Below are positions 35,984 through 45,111 of a stretch of 60,667 nucleotides of DNA, in pieces. The notes beneath the pieces are model-generated. The model ran no database searches. It was not told the origin of the DNA and worked only from the letters and a program-made list of their open reading frames with translations. The stretch spans positions 1 through 60,667 of the forward strand of contig JAITQE010000022.1 of the NCBI GenBank assembly GCA_031289055.1, read 5' to 3'. The stretch comes from Candidatus Endomicrobiellum porotermitis (GTDB lineage: Bacteria > Elusimicrobiota > Endomicrobiia > Endomicrobiales > Endomicrobiaceae). The translations under genes and the position numbers were made by a program. Position 1 is the stretch's first letter. Each line of letters opens with the position of its first letter.

Positions 35984-37294
35984 TTACCCCAAATGAAGAA
36001 GATTAAACGCGTAAATTAAAATTACCAGTCCGCAAAAAACATAGCGACCCGCGGGAATAAGCCACTTGCCGACCATTTTAGAGCGTCCGCTTTGCGCTTC
36101 TCGGACAACTCTTCTTGACGGCAATATCCAAAACACAAAAATACCGGTTATCAAAGCGCAAAACGGAACTAAATGAATTTGCAAAATGTCCATAAGTCCA
36201 TCTATATGTCCGTCCGCAAGCGTACTAAAAACAGCCGCTATCGTTGTTGAAATTAAAACTGCGGTTAAGCGGGACAGTTTAAATTTACTTTGTAAAGATT
36301 CAACTATAACTTCAATTATGCTGATAAGCGATGTTATAGCGGCAAAAAAAACAGCTACAAAAAAAACTACCATACATAATTGCCCCATCGGCATAGTCTT
36401 AAAAATATCCGGTATAGTGATAAACATTAAAGATGGTCCTGAGTTTAAATCTTTACCAAACGAGAATATTGCAGGAATAATTGCCAAAGAGGCGAAAATT
36501 GACGCAAAAGTACTCAATATAACAACGCTTTTTGCAGAATAGACTATGTCTTCGCTTTTTCTTGCGTAAGATCCGTACACTATCAAGATAGATCCCATTA
36601 TAGAAAGCGAATAAAAAGACTGACCTAACGCCAAAATCCAAATCCTTGAGTTAAGAAGCGTGTCAAATTTTGGTATAAGCATAAACTTGTAACCCTCTAT
36701 AGCTCCAGGGAGAAAAGCTACTCTTATAACCAAGAAAAGAAACAATACAAAAAAGGCTGGCATCATAAACTTATTCGCTTTTTCTATGCCTTTCTCTACT
36801 CCCCCCAACATAGTAAGACCTACTATAAAAAACGTCAAAACAATCCAAACGGCAATGCCATTGCCCGCGATTGATTCAAAATAGACAACGCTGTTAGGAG
36901 CAGAAAAAGCTACGCCAGTAAGCGAGCCTGCTAAAAAACGCAAAACCCAAGCAACTACAACCGTGTACCCAAGAGCAATAATGAATATTACTATTACAGG
37001 AACCCACCCGATCAGTTCGCCGACTTTGTTATGTCCGCCGCTAAGCCTAAGAGCTTTTTTAAAAGCTCCCACAGGACCTTTGACTGTAAGCCTGCCAAAC
37101 GTTATTTCTCCAATTACCGCTGCCAATCCTAAAACAAAAACGCATACTATGTACGCAATCAAAAATGCAGAGCCGCCAAGCTCGCCTGCTCTGTAAGGGA
37201 ACAACCAAATATTTCCCATACCTATTGCGGAACCCGCCGTCGCAAAAATAAAACCCCATCTTGATGAAAAAAGATCTTTTGAAGAATCAGCCAT
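35984..37294 (-). CDS. sodium-dependent SNF-family transporter
   Basis: The 436-residue membrane protein starts with the neurotransmitter:sodium symporter signature WGFIFATAGSAIGMGNIWLF and PYRAGELGG, which forms the sodium and substrate site of LeuT-like carriers. About 11-12 hydrophobic helices follow. Bacterial members import amino acids. It is a single minus-strand gene downstream of the amt-P-II pair, with a 114-base gap, so it may have its own promoter. The substrate is not predictable. Confidence 0.9.
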   Translation of the reverse strand: MADSSKDLFSSRWGFIFATAGSAIGMGNIWLFPYRAGELGGSAFLIAYIVCVFVLGLAAVIGEITFGRLTVKGPVGAFKKALRLSGGHNKVGELIGWVPVIVIFIIALGYTVVVAWVLRFLAGSLTGVAFSAPNSVVYFESIAGNGIAVWIVLTFFIVGLTMLGGVEKGIEKANKFMMPAFFVLFLFLVIRVAFLPGAIEGYKFMLIPKFDTLLNSRIWILALGQSFYSLSIMGSILIVYGSYARKSEDIVYSAKSVVILSTFASIFASLAIIPAIFSFGKDLNSGPSLMFITIPDIFKTMPMGQLCMVVFFVAVFFAAITSLISIIEVIVESLQSKFKLSRLTAVLISTTIAAVFSTLADGHIDGLMDILQIHLVPFCALITGIFVFWILPSRRVVREAQSGRSKMVGKWLIPAGRYVFCGLVILIYAFNLLHLG

Positions 37295-37408
37295 TATTCT
37301 TCCTTTTAGAAATAATTATCATTATACAAAAATAAGCGGCTTGTACCGTACAAATTTTGCATAGTATAAATTGACGTAAAAGCCTCAGAATGGATATTAT
37401 GCTCAACG

Positions 37409-37753
37409 CTAGTTTATAGCCGCGGCGCCCGTTTCTTTAGTGCGCGCTCTCATAACGCTGCGTAAATCATAACTAAATATTTTGCCGTCGCCAGGGTTGC
37501 CGGTAAAAGCAGCTTCTTGTATAGCTTTTATAGTCTTTTGCTCCCATTCTTCGGAGGACACTATAATTTCAAATTTAATTTTTGGAAGCATAGTAATGCT
37601 CACTTCCATACCTCTTACAAGCTCTTTATAACCTTTTTGCTTTCCGCAACCCATAACTTGCGAAACAGTTACTCCATTCACTTCTATTTTAGCAAGCGCT
37701 TCTTTTATATCTTCCAATTTTTCTTCTCTAACTATAGCTTCAATTTTTATCAT
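37409..37753 (-). CDS. nitrogen regulatory P-II protein lacking Tyr51
   Basis: This 114-residue P-II protein has the N-terminal strand MIKIEAIVREEKLEDI, the T-loop GKQKGYKELVRGMEVSI and the C-terminal signature FTGNPGDGKIFSYDL. In the T-loop the usual Tyr46 and Tyr51 are both Val. Tyr51 is the uridylylated residue in proteobacteria, so control by uridylylation is unlikely. It follows amt by 30 bases on the same strand, the classic GlnK-AmtB arrangement, and probably plugs Amt in response to nucleotides and 2-oxoglutarate. Confidence 0.92.
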   Translation of the reverse strand: MIKIEAIVREEKLEDIKEALAKIEVNGVTVSQVMGCGKQKGYKELVRGMEVSITMLPKIKFEIIVSSEEWEQKTIKAIQEAAFTGNPGDGKIFSYDLRSVMRARTKETGAAAIN

Positions 37754-37783
37754 ATATTTTCCTCCCGCACATTATAACATATG

Positions 37784-39013
37784 CTAATCCAATCCTGTAA
37801 ACGAAGGATACGCGCTTTCGCCATGTTCTGACATATCCAAACCTACAAGCTCTTCTTTCCTTTCAACTCTTAAAGGCATTAACATTTTGACGATACGTAC
37901 GCAAATTAAAGTCCCTAAAACAACAGCTGCAAAAGTTATAAGTATTCCTTCAATCTGAGCAAAAAACTGCGCGAATTCTCCGTAAATAAGTCCGGGCTTT
38001 CCTCCGTTTATTGAAGGATTTGCAAAAACGCCTGTAAGTATTCCGCCCCAAATACCGCCTATTCCGTGACAACCAAAAGCGTCTAAAGCATCGTCAATTT
38101 TAAATACCTTTTTAATAAGAGCTATGCCACAGTAACATACAGGGCTTACTGTCAACCCTATTATTAGAGCCGCCCACATATCGACAAATCCCGCGGCAGG
38201 CGTTATGCCGACTAATCCTGCTATAACGCCGGTGCATGCGCCTATAAGCGTTGATTTGCCTGTTTTAAATATATCTAACAAAATCCATACCAACATTCCT
38301 GCCGCTGCTGCTAGAGCTGTGGTCATAAACGCATGAGCGGCAAGACCGTTTGCGGCAAGAGCGCTCCCAGAATTAAAACCAAACCAGCCAAACAACAAAA
38401 GAGCCGTTCCCAAGAAAACAAATGGCATACTATGCGTTCTGTATGAAATTTGCATGTAATCCACTCTCTTGCCTATCAAAATAGCAAGCACAAGTCCCGT
38501 AGTTCCGGAACTTATATGAACAACATCGCCCCCGGCAAAATCCAAAGCGCCTAGGGTATTGCCGATTAGCCCTCCGCCCCAAACCATATGAGCTAGAGGA
38601 TAATATACAAGAACAGACCACAAAGCTATAAAAAGAAACAACGCCTTAAATCTCATTCTTCCTGCGACAGAACCTGTTATAATAGCTGGCGTTATAAGAG
38701 CAAAAGCCATTTGAAATGCAACAAAAGCAAAAGTAGGTATAGAACGTGTAAGAGAATCCGCATTTATTCCAAAAAGACAGAAATTTTTGAGAGAGCCTAT
38801 AAAAGGATTGCCGCTCTCGCCAAAAGACAAAGAATAGCCAACTAACATGTACAGAACTATCCCTAACCCCATTATAGACGCCGAATTCATCAAATTATTA
38901 ACCATATTTTTCCTACGCCCCATACCGCCGTAAAAAAACGCCAAACCGGGCGTCATAAGCACAACCAACGTCGTACAAAGAATGATAAACGACGTGTCTC
39001 CTGAACTAAACAT
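37784..39013 (-). CDS. amt: ammonium transporter Amt
   Basis: The 409-residue protein has 11 predicted helices and Amt motifs: the periplasmic Phe/Trp region, MVWGGGLIGNTLGALDFAGG, DVVHISSGTTGLVLAILIG (twin-His first His) and DDALDAFGCHGIGGIWG (second His). No cleaved signal peptide is obvious. It is the first gene of amt-P-II. Upstream are a good promoter (39166-39194) and a leader hairpin (39105-39141). Confidence 0.95.
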   Translation of the reverse strand: MFSSGDTSFIILCTTLVVLMTPGLAFFYGGMGRRKNMVNNLMNSASIMGLGIVLYMLVGYSLSFGESGNPFIGSLKNFCLFGINADSLTRSIPTFAFVAFQMAFALITPAIITGSVAGRMRFKALFLFIALWSVLVYYPLAHMVWGGGLIGNTLGALDFAGGDVVHISSGTTGLVLAILIGKRVDYMQISYRTHSMPFVFLGTALLLFGWFGFNSGSALAANGLAAHAFMTTALAAAAGMLVWILLDIFKTGKSTLIGACTGVIAGLVGITPAAGFVDMWAALIIGLTVSPVCYCGIALIKKVFKIDDALDAFGCHGIGGIWGGILTGVFANPSINGGKPGLIYGEFAQFFAQIEGILITFAAVVLGTLICVRIVKMLMPLRVERKEELVGLDMSEHGESAYPSFTGLD

Positions 39014-39104
39014 CTTCCATCTCCTTTAATGTAAAATACTGAAATAATCTATTTTTAATGTTTTACATCTACAATTTTAATTTTATTTATTTTTATCAAA
39101 CAAA

Positions 39105-39141
39105 AGGCGCCCAAATACATATTTTTTGTACTTGAACGCCT
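39105..39141 (-). promoter_or_regulatory. hairpin with T-run in the amt leader (possible attenuator)
   Basis: On the minus strand AGGCG pairs with CGCCT and an inner CAAGTACA pairs largely with TGTATTTG, followed by TTTTG. It lies between the amt promoter and the amt start. It looks like an intrinsic terminator inside the leader. Confidence 0.5.
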
Positions 39142-39165
39142 TAGAATGCCAAATCAAGTATAACA

Positions 39166-39194
39166 AGTATATTAACTTTAAGATATCTTGTCAA
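39166..39194 (-). promoter_or_regulatory. sigma70-type promoter of amt-P-II
   Basis: On the minus strand TTGACA (39194-39189) is followed after exactly 17 bases by TATACT (39171-39166). The transcript would carry a leader of about 145 bases before amt. Confidence 0.7.
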
Positions 39195-39555
39195 TAAATC
39201 TCCGCGCAACAAGCGAGGGTTTTTTTATTCATTTAAAATTACTTTCCCTTTATGTGAAACTGCTTCTCCAACATTCTTTACTAGTTTATTACCTAACTGG
39301 CTGGCATACTATCGGATATATTCCTCGCCATAAAGCCCGATTATTTTGTCTTATATCCCAAATATGTCACTCTGTCCTTTTGCCGCTATTTATTTATAAG
39401 GATGGTTATACTATAATTTTGAAGCGCCGGGATTGATGTTTCATGATTGATATTTAAAATTTTGCGGCGACAACGCGATTTGACTATTAGGTAAAAGTTT
39501 TGCATAATAAGCTTGGATTATGATAATCTGTAACAAATAAAAGGAGACGTTAAAA
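39195..39555. other. gene-free stretch before rpmE
   Basis: No gene was recognised on either strand. A short 82-codon plus-strand ORF is AT-driven and shows no family pattern. CGCAACAAGCGAGGGTTTTTTT near 39200-39221 resembles a weak plus-strand terminator. A possible rpmE promoter (TTGCAT near 39502, TAATCT 18 bases on) is weak. The region may hold gene debris too decayed to name. Confidence 0.4.
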
Positions 39556-39891
39556 ATGAAAGAAGGAATCCACCCAAAATACGAAGAAAGCGTAGTTTCT
39601 TGCGCTTGCGGTTATACTTTTAAGACTCGTTCAACCAAGCCTTCCATTAAATTGGAAATATGCTCAAACTGCCATCCTTTCTTTACTGGTAAGCAGAAGC
39701 TTATAGACACCGCCGGAAGAGTTGAAAGGTTCCAGAAACGTTTTGCCAAAACTGAGGGAAAGACGGTATTAAGAAAAAAGGCAGAAAAAAAGGTTGCAAA
39801 GCCTAGAAAAGCTACGGGAAAGATACTTACCACGTCTCCTAAAAAGGCAAAGACGGCTCCAAAGAAAAATAAAGAAGCTAAGGGCAAATAG
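39556..39891 (+). CDS. rpmE: 50S ribosomal protein L31 with lysine-rich tail
   Basis: The first 70 residues are a zinc-type bL31: [11 protein letters not shown], Cys16 and Cys18, Cys36 and Cys39, then [20 protein letters not shown]. The remaining 40 residues form a lysine/alanine/threonine-rich tail absent from typical 66-75 residue L31. The tail is basic and low complexity and probably contacts rRNA or DNA. AAGGAG precedes the ATG. prfA follows 73 bases later. Confidence 0.93.
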   Translation: MKEGIHPKYEESVVSCACGYTFKTRSTKPSIKLEICSNCHPFFTGKQKLIDTAGRVERFQKRFAKTEGKTVLRKKAEKKVAKPRKATGKILTTSPKKAKTAPKKNKEAKGK

Positions 39892-39964
39892 TTTAAAATA
39901 TTGTTATGGCAGAATCTTGTTTTGAAAGAATGGGGTTCTGCTGTATTTTTGCGGACAATAATTT

Positions 39965-41035
39965 ATGTTTTTAGAAAAATTAAAATCGTTAAACAACCAA
40001 TTTGAAGAAGCTGAAAAACAACTTGGAGATTCTTCTGTTGTAGCTAATCAAGAGAAATACAGAGATCTTACAAAACAGCGTTCTTATTTGCGCCCTATAG
40101 CTGAAAAATGCGCTCAATATTCCAAACTTTTAAGCGACATAAAAGGCGCTGAAGAACTAAAGAAGTCCGACGATGCAGGAATAAGAGAAATGGCGTTTGC
40201 AGAATATAACGATTTGGCTGCCAAAAAGGACAAACTTGAATCCGAAATAAAAGTTTCGCTTATACCGCCAGATCCTAATGAAAATAAAAATATTATTGTT
40301 GAAATCCGCGCGGGAACTGGCGGCGACGAAGCCGCTTTATTTGTAGGCGAGTTGCATAGAATGTACGCAAGATTTGCCGATAGAAACGGTTGGAGGCACG
40401 AAGTTATAGATTCAAATCCTACGGGTCTTGGCGGGTATAAAGAAATTGTGTTTGAAATAAACGGCGATAAAGTATGGCGTTATTTCAAACTTGAAAGAGG
40501 GGCGCACAGAGTTCAAAGAGTTCCGGCTACGGAAGCGTCTGGAAGAGTTCATACTTCGGCTGTTACTGTGGCTGTTCTTCCTGAAGCTGAAGAAGTGGAC
40601 TGCGAAATAAAGATGGGAGATTTGAGAATAGATACGTACAGAGCTTCAGGCGCGGGCGGTCAGCACGTAAATAAAACGGATTCGGCTATAAGAATCACGC
40701 ATTTGCCTACGGGGCTTGTAGTTGCGTGTCAAGACGAAAGAAGCCAAATAAAAAATAGAGCCAAAGCTTTTAAAGTTTTAAGAGCAAAGCTCTACGAACA
40801 AAAAGTTTGGGAGCATGAAAAACAGCTTTCAAACGAGCGCAAACAGCAGGTAGGCTCGGGCGACAGATCTGAGAAAATCAGAACGTATAATTTCCCTCAG
40901 AATAGAATAACGGATCATAGAATTGGCTACAGCGTTTATAACATTACAGAGGTTATGGACGGAGATTTGTCGGAACTTGTAAACAAATTGATAGAAGCTG
41001 ATGCGGAAGCTAAACTTAAGGAAAACAATATCTAA
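39965..41035 (+). CDS. prfA: peptide chain release factor 1
   Basis: This 356-residue factor reads UAG and UAA. The stop-codon PxT-type motif is PAT in QRVPATEASGRVHTSA, and the catalytic GGQ is in ASGAGGQHVNKTDSAI. The N-terminal helical domain and the end motif ITDHRIGYSVYNI are present. The start ATG has no strong binding site. prmC, which methylates its GGQ glutamine, starts directly after the stop. Confidence 0.96.
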   Translation: MFLEKLKSLNNQFEEAEKQLGDSSVVANQEKYRDLTKQRSYLRPIAEKCAQYSKLLSDIKGAEELKKSDDAGIREMAFAEYNDLAAKKDKLESEIKVSLIPPDPNENKNIIVEIRAGTGGDEAALFVGELHRMYARFADRNGWRHEVIDSNPTGLGGYKEIVFEINGDKVWRYFKLERGAHRVQRVPATEASGRVHTSAVTVAVLPEAEEVDCEIKMGDLRIDTYRASGAGGQHVNKTDSAIRITHLPTGLVVACQDERSQIKNRAKAFKVLRAKLYEQKVWEHEKQLSNERKQQVGSGDRSEKIRTYNFPQNRITDHRIGYSVYNITEVMDGDLSELVNKLIEADAEAKLKENNI

Positions 41036-41887
41036 ATGTTGGACGGCGAAAACGTTTATACATTATTAAAAACAGCCGAAGAGCTTTTAAAATCCAAAGG
41101 ATTATTCAACCCAAAATCTGACGCTGAAGTCTTATTGAGTTTTGTATTGCAGACAAAGCGTTCCAAACTGCCTTTGTTAAGAAATCAAAAACCAAGCAAT
41201 AAACAAATATTACAATACGAAGATTATATTCTAAAACGTTCAAATCGCGAACCTGCGGCATATATAACAGGCTTTGCCGGTTTTATGGGTTTTGAATTTA
41301 AAGTAGATAAAAACGTCCTTATACCAAGACCAGAAACTGAGCTTTTAGTTGAAGTTGCGTTAAAGATGGCCAAAGAAGAGAATAAAAAATCTGTATTGGA
41401 TTTATGTACAGGTTCAGGTTGTATAGCTGTAAGTTTGGCTAAACTTGGAGTTTTTGAAGATATTGTGGCTTCAGACATAAGCGTTAATGCTTTGGCGATT
41501 GCAAAAGAGAATGCGCAAATTAACAACGCTTCCAATATCAAATTTATTGAAAGCGATGTTTTTGGAAAAATATCGGACCGCAAAATTGATATGATAGTTT
41601 CCAATCCTCCCTATGTTGCAGAACCGGAATATGCTGATTTGGAGATTGAGCTTAAGTTTGAGCCGAAAAACGCTCTTACAGCGCAAGACGACGGTTTGTT
41701 TTTTTATAAAGAGATAGCGGCAAATGCATCCAAATATTTAAATAGCGGCGGGTATATTTTTCTTGAATTAAATTCAAATAAAGCGGAAGATATACGGCAA
41801 ATATTTTTGGATAACAAATACGCGGATATTGAAGTAATAAATGATTACTCTGGGCTTCCTAGAATATTAAAAGCTATAAAATCTTGA
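41036..41887 (+). CDS. prmC: release-factor glutamine methyltransferase PrmC
   Basis: The 283-residue SAM enzyme methylates the GGQ glutamine of release factors. The catalytic NPPY is in DMIVSNPPYVAEPE, the SAM loop is LDLCTGSGCIAVSLA, and LIPRPETELLVEVAL is the family signature. It starts one base after the prfA stop, the usual pairing. Confidence 0.95.
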   Translation: MLDGENVYTLLKTAEELLKSKGLFNPKSDAEVLLSFVLQTKRSKLPLLRNQKPSNKQILQYEDYILKRSNREPAAYITGFAGFMGFEFKVDKNVLIPRPETELLVEVALKMAKEENKKSVLDLCTGSGCIAVSLAKLGVFEDIVASDISVNALAIAKENAQINNASNIKFIESDVFGKISDRKIDMIVSNPPYVAEPEYADLEIELKFEPKNALTAQDDGLFFYKEIAANASKYLNSGGYIFLELNSNKAEDIRQIFLDNKYADIEVINDYSGLPRILKAIKS

Positions 41888-42021
41888 TATTTATAATTTA
41901 TCTTAACCTTTCTTCTGCGCGAAGTCGCGGAAAATGCGCTTTCTTTAGGATTGCTGATTTAAGCTTTATTTTGTTTTGTATAGATGTTTTTATAAATATA
42001 AATAAAATCATTGGGATTAAA

Positions 42022-43281
42022 ATGGATAAAATAATAATACGCGGCGGAAAAAAATTGAAAGGCGAAGTTATTATTTCGGGATCAAAGAATTCTGCCTTGC
42101 CTATTTTGTTTGCGACTTTGCTTACTGATGAGCCTTCTGTAATAAAAAATGTTCCTTCTCTTGCGGATATAAACACAACCGTTGAGTTTTTGAATTTCAT
42201 AGGTAAAAAAACCGTTAAAAAAGGAAATACCGTAAGAACTTATCCTTCAGAAAAATATAGGCATATAGCTCCTTACGATTTGGTCAGAAAAATGCGCGCC
42301 AGCATTTTAATAATGGGTCCGTTGCTTGCAAGGCTTAACCGTGTTGACGTTTCTTTGCCCGGAGGCTGCACTATAGGGGCAAGACCTATAGACATACACT
42401 TGGACGCGTTTAAGAAGCTCGGAGCTGGTATTTTCGTTGAAGGCGGGTATGTTAAAACTTTAGCTGAAAACGGGCTTAAAGGCGCTGTTATAGATTTAAA
42501 ATTTCCTAGCGTCGGAGCAACAGAAAATATTTTGCTTAGCGCGGTTTTAGCCAAAGGCAAGACTACCATAATTAATGCGGCTAAAGAGCCTGAAATAGAA
42601 GATTTGGCTAATGTTTTGAATAAGATGGGGGCTAAAATAAACGGCGCGAGTACTGGAAAAATAGTCATTGACGGGGTTGACGGCTTACGCGGATTTACGC
42701 ACGAAGTAATTCCCGATAGGATAGAAGCTGCGACATATATGATAGCTGCGGCTATTACAAAAGGAGATATTGTTCTTAAAAGTGTTATTCCAAAACATAT
42801 TGAAGCGGTAAGTAATAAATTGAAAAAAAGCGGATTCTTTGTTAAGGAAAATAAAACAAGCATTAGGGTTAAATGGGTTAAAAGTTTAAAGCCTCATAAT
42901 ATAAAAACGGAAGTCTATCCAGGGTTTCCTACCGATGTTCAAGCGCAGTGGATGGCGCTGATGTGTCTTTTAAAAGGACATTCAAAAATAGAAGAAACCA
43001 TATTTGAAAACAGGTTTATGCATGTTGCGGAATTGCAAAGGTTTGGAGCGAATATAACGGTAGACTGTAAGGTCGCCAATATAACCGGAGTTGAGAAATT
43101 CTCGGGAGCGCCTGTGATGGTTTCAGATTTAAGAGCGGGCGCAGCTCTTGTATTGGCTGGACTTGCGGCGGAAGTCAAGACAATAGTCTCAAGAATTTAT
43201 CATCTTGACAGAGGCTATGAAATGCTTGAAAAGAAACTTAAAAAACTTGGCGCGGATATAAAAAGAGTTCATAGTTCGTGA
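42022..43281 (+). CDS. murA: UDP-N-acetylglucosamine 1-carboxyvinyltransferase
   Basis: The 419-residue enzyme starts peptidoglycan synthesis. The N-terminal MDKIIIRGGKKLKGEV and SGSKNSALPILFA are typical, and the catalytic cysteine lies in LPGGCTIGARPID (Cys116), the residue attacked by fosfomycin. The frame is open upstream to 41884, but homology begins at 42022, so I use that ATG. The intact gene implies that a cell wall is made. Confidence 0.95.
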   Translation: MDKIIIRGGKKLKGEVIISGSKNSALPILFATLLTDEPSVIKNVPSLADINTTVEFLNFIGKKTVKKGNTVRTYPSEKYRHIAPYDLVRKMRASILIMGPLLARLNRVDVSLPGGCTIGARPIDIHLDAFKKLGAGIFVEGGYVKTLAENGLKGAVIDLKFPSVGATENILLSAVLAKGKTTIINAAKEPEIEDLANVLNKMGAKINGASTGKIVIDGVDGLRGFTHEVIPDRIEAATYMIAAAITKGDIVLKSVIPKHIEAVSNKLKKSGFFVKENKTSIRVKWVKSLKPHNIKTEVYPGFPTDVQAQWMALMCLLKGHSKIEETIFENRFMHVAELQRFGANITVDCKVANITGVEKFSGAPVMVSDLRAGAALVLAGLAAEVKTIVSRIYHLDRGYEMLEKKLKKLGADIKRVHSS

Positions 43282-43296
43282 TTGGAGGTAATTGGC

Positions 43297-44457
43297 ATAG
43301 TTAAAAAATTTTTTTTAACAGTATTTTTGATAGTAATCAAATTGAATTGTTATGGGAATAACTTGCAAATTGATAACAAAATAAAATTTTGGGAAACTCG
43401 TAGAAAAGGCGCAAACGTTTTTAATGTTCACGTGTTAAAAAATGATATTTTAGACGCAAAAAAATATAATATACAATTTGTCAGATTAGCTGTGGATAAG
43501 TTTCCAACGAAAGAAAGAGATTTTCTTATTGGCAATGCGGACAACTATTCTGAATTAGTGAAAGATGATCTTGAGTTATTAAAGAATATTTTAAATTTTT
43601 GCGATAAAGCGGGCGCGCACGTTGTTATAACGATGCTTAGTCTTCCGGGTCATCGTTGGTCGCAAAATAATGGAAATAAAGATGACTTAAGACTTTACAA
43701 AGATGCAAAGTTTCAAAAGCAATCAGCAATGTTTTGGAAAGACTTGGCGAGAGAACTTCGGATTTATAAAAATGTAGTAGGGTATAATATTTTAAATGAG
43801 CCTCATCCTGAAAGAATTTTTAATAAGCAAGATATCCATATAGAGAAAATTAATCAGGATCAAGTCCAAAATATGTTGTTTGAATTCTATAATTTAATAG
43901 TTAAGTCTATAAGAGATGTTGATCAAAATACTCCAATTATTCTAGATAGTTCAGCCTATGCTGATCCTAATACTTTTAAATATCTAAAACCTGTAAATGA
44001 TAGCAATGTGATTTATTCATTCCATATGTATGAACCTTATGAATATACAAATCGTGAGCGTAATAAAAATAAATATTCTTATCCTAATTGCATAATAGAA
44101 GATATTTGTTGGAATAAGCGATCTTTGGAAAAATATATGATAGAAGTATATAAGTTTCAAACAAAGTACAAAATTGCGCATGGTAAAATTTTAGTAGGAG
44201 AGTTTGGTTGTTTTAGAAAACAAAAAGGCATAGAAAAATATTTTGAAGATTTAATTTCAATTTTTGATAAGTATGAATGGCATTTTGCATTTTATGCATT
44301 TAGGGAAGATTGTTGGGATGGTATGGATTACGAACTTGGCGATAAAGATTTGCCATGGAGTTATTGGCAATCTTTAGAAAAAGGAAAATCATATAATCTA
44401 GAGAGAAAATCTACATATCTTCAGTTTAAGGTATTAGAAAAAGCCTTAACTTCATAA
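43297..44457 (+). CDS. secreted GH5 family endoglucanase
   Basis: The product (386 residues from 43297) has a signal peptide (KKFFLTVFLIVIKLNCYG) and a GH5 (beta/alpha)8 domain. The acid/base Glu is in YNILNEPHPE (about residue 168), the nucleophile Glu in ILVGEFGC (about residue 302) and the His in SFHMYEPYEY. Such enzymes cut beta-1,4-glucans. The GGAGG site 15 bases after murA points to ATA at 43297 as the start (VKKFF follows). A TTG at 43282 is the only conventional start. The gene looks more AT-rich than its neighbours, so transfer is possible. Confidence 0.8.
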   Translation: MVKKFFLTVFLIVIKLNCYGNNLQIDNKIKFWETRRKGANVFNVHVLKNDILDAKKYNIQFVRLAVDKFPTKERDFLIGNADNYSELVKDDLELLKNILNFCDKAGAHVVITMLSLPGHRWSQNNGNKDDLRLYKDAKFQKQSAMFWKDLARELRIYKNVVGYNILNEPHPERIFNKQDIHIEKINQDQVQNMLFEFYNLIVKSIRDVDQNTPIILDSSAYADPNTFKYLKPVNDSNVIYSFHMYEPYEYTNRERNKNKYSYPNCIIEDICWNKRSLEKYMIEVYKFQTKYKIAHGKILVGEFGCFRKQKGIEKYFEDLISIFDKYEWHFAFYAFREDCWDGMDYELGDKDLPWSYWQSLEKGKSYNLERKSTYLQFKVLEKALTS

Positions 44458-44500
44458 ACCAAGCGAATGGAAGATTTACAATTATTTTGCGTTTTGCATA

Positions 44501-44518
44501 CCCCCCCAAAAAAAAAAA
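44501..44518 (+). repeat. C7-A11 homopolymer pair
   Basis: Seven C followed by eleven A lie about 65 bases upstream of orphan-family copy 2. TATTAT follows shortly after. It mirrors the tracts at 3021-3037 and 60582-60608. Confidence 0.85.
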
Positions 44519-44583
44519 GAAAAAAAGACTATTATATGCTCATGGGAGATATTTTCTTACAAAATTTAACTAAGGAGCGTATT

Positions 44584-44872
44584 ATGAAGAAAGTAACGAG
44601 CGTGTTGTTAGCGTTGTTGGTTTCGCCCATGAAAACAGCTTTTGCCGAGGGATGGGATACTTATTTGGGAAGATTTAAAGGAAAAGCGTTTGCGGCTGGA
44701 CAGAGAGCGGGTATCAGAAAACAAAGCGAAGTGCATTGTTGGATTAGCGTGCGCGGTTGGCGTATGCATCGGCGTGTATAAGATGGATACTATTAAAGAA
44801 ATTTTCTTTCAGAAAAAACCTCTTCTTGTGGAACAAGAACAAAATGAATCCTCCAACGTCGTCTGGTTTTGA
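44584..44872 (+). pseudogene. orphan 'GLAC' family small membrane protein, copy 2 (frameshifted)
   Basis: An ATG with TAAGGAG upstream starts a signal peptide (MKKVTSVLLALLVSP, then AFAEG) and WDTYLGRFKGKAFAAGQRAG. A frameshift near 44715 separates it from the second half in another frame: SENKAKCIVGLACAVGVC, IGVYKMDTIKE and an acidic tail EQEQNESSNVVWF ending at 44872. The signal peptide DNA is about 85% like copy 3 (60374). No known family was recognised. It could be a pseudogene or need frameshifting. The tail segment (ACAAGAACAAAATGA) is repeated again about 70 bases downstream. Confidence 0.6.
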
Positions 44873-44997
44873 AATAACTTATATTTCCGTTGACTTATGA
44901 AACAAGAACAAAATGAGGTTGACGTCTACCAGATCAAGGCGCTAGTCCTAAGGATGAGTAAATAAGCCGACTAAGATAATTAATGATTGATCTATAA

Positions 44998-45060
44998 TCA
45001 TTACGGCAAAAGAGTAAATGAACAATCAGGTTCTGAACCTCAGAACCTGATTGTTTCTAG
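44998..45060 (+). repeat. repeated intergenic module with 14-bp hairpin, copy B
   Basis: It nearly matches 3053-3114. The core hairpin at 45023-45053 has the same 14-bp stem with loop ACC, followed by TTTCTAG. It sits downstream of orphan-family copy 2, as copy A sits downstream of copy 1. Confidence 0.75.
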
Positions 45061-45111
45061 TATTTCGTCAGAATCTTGGATATTAAGGTAGCGCTTGACT
45101 ATGCGTGAACG

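Noticed and set aside
39188-39436. 82-residue ORF as a decayed transporter
   Set aside because: The hydrophobic residues are explained by AT-rich sequence, and no motif is conserved in any frame.
41884-42021. Extended N-terminus of MurA
   Set aside because: The extra 46 residues have no homology and overlap prmC. MurA homology starts at the ATG at 42022.
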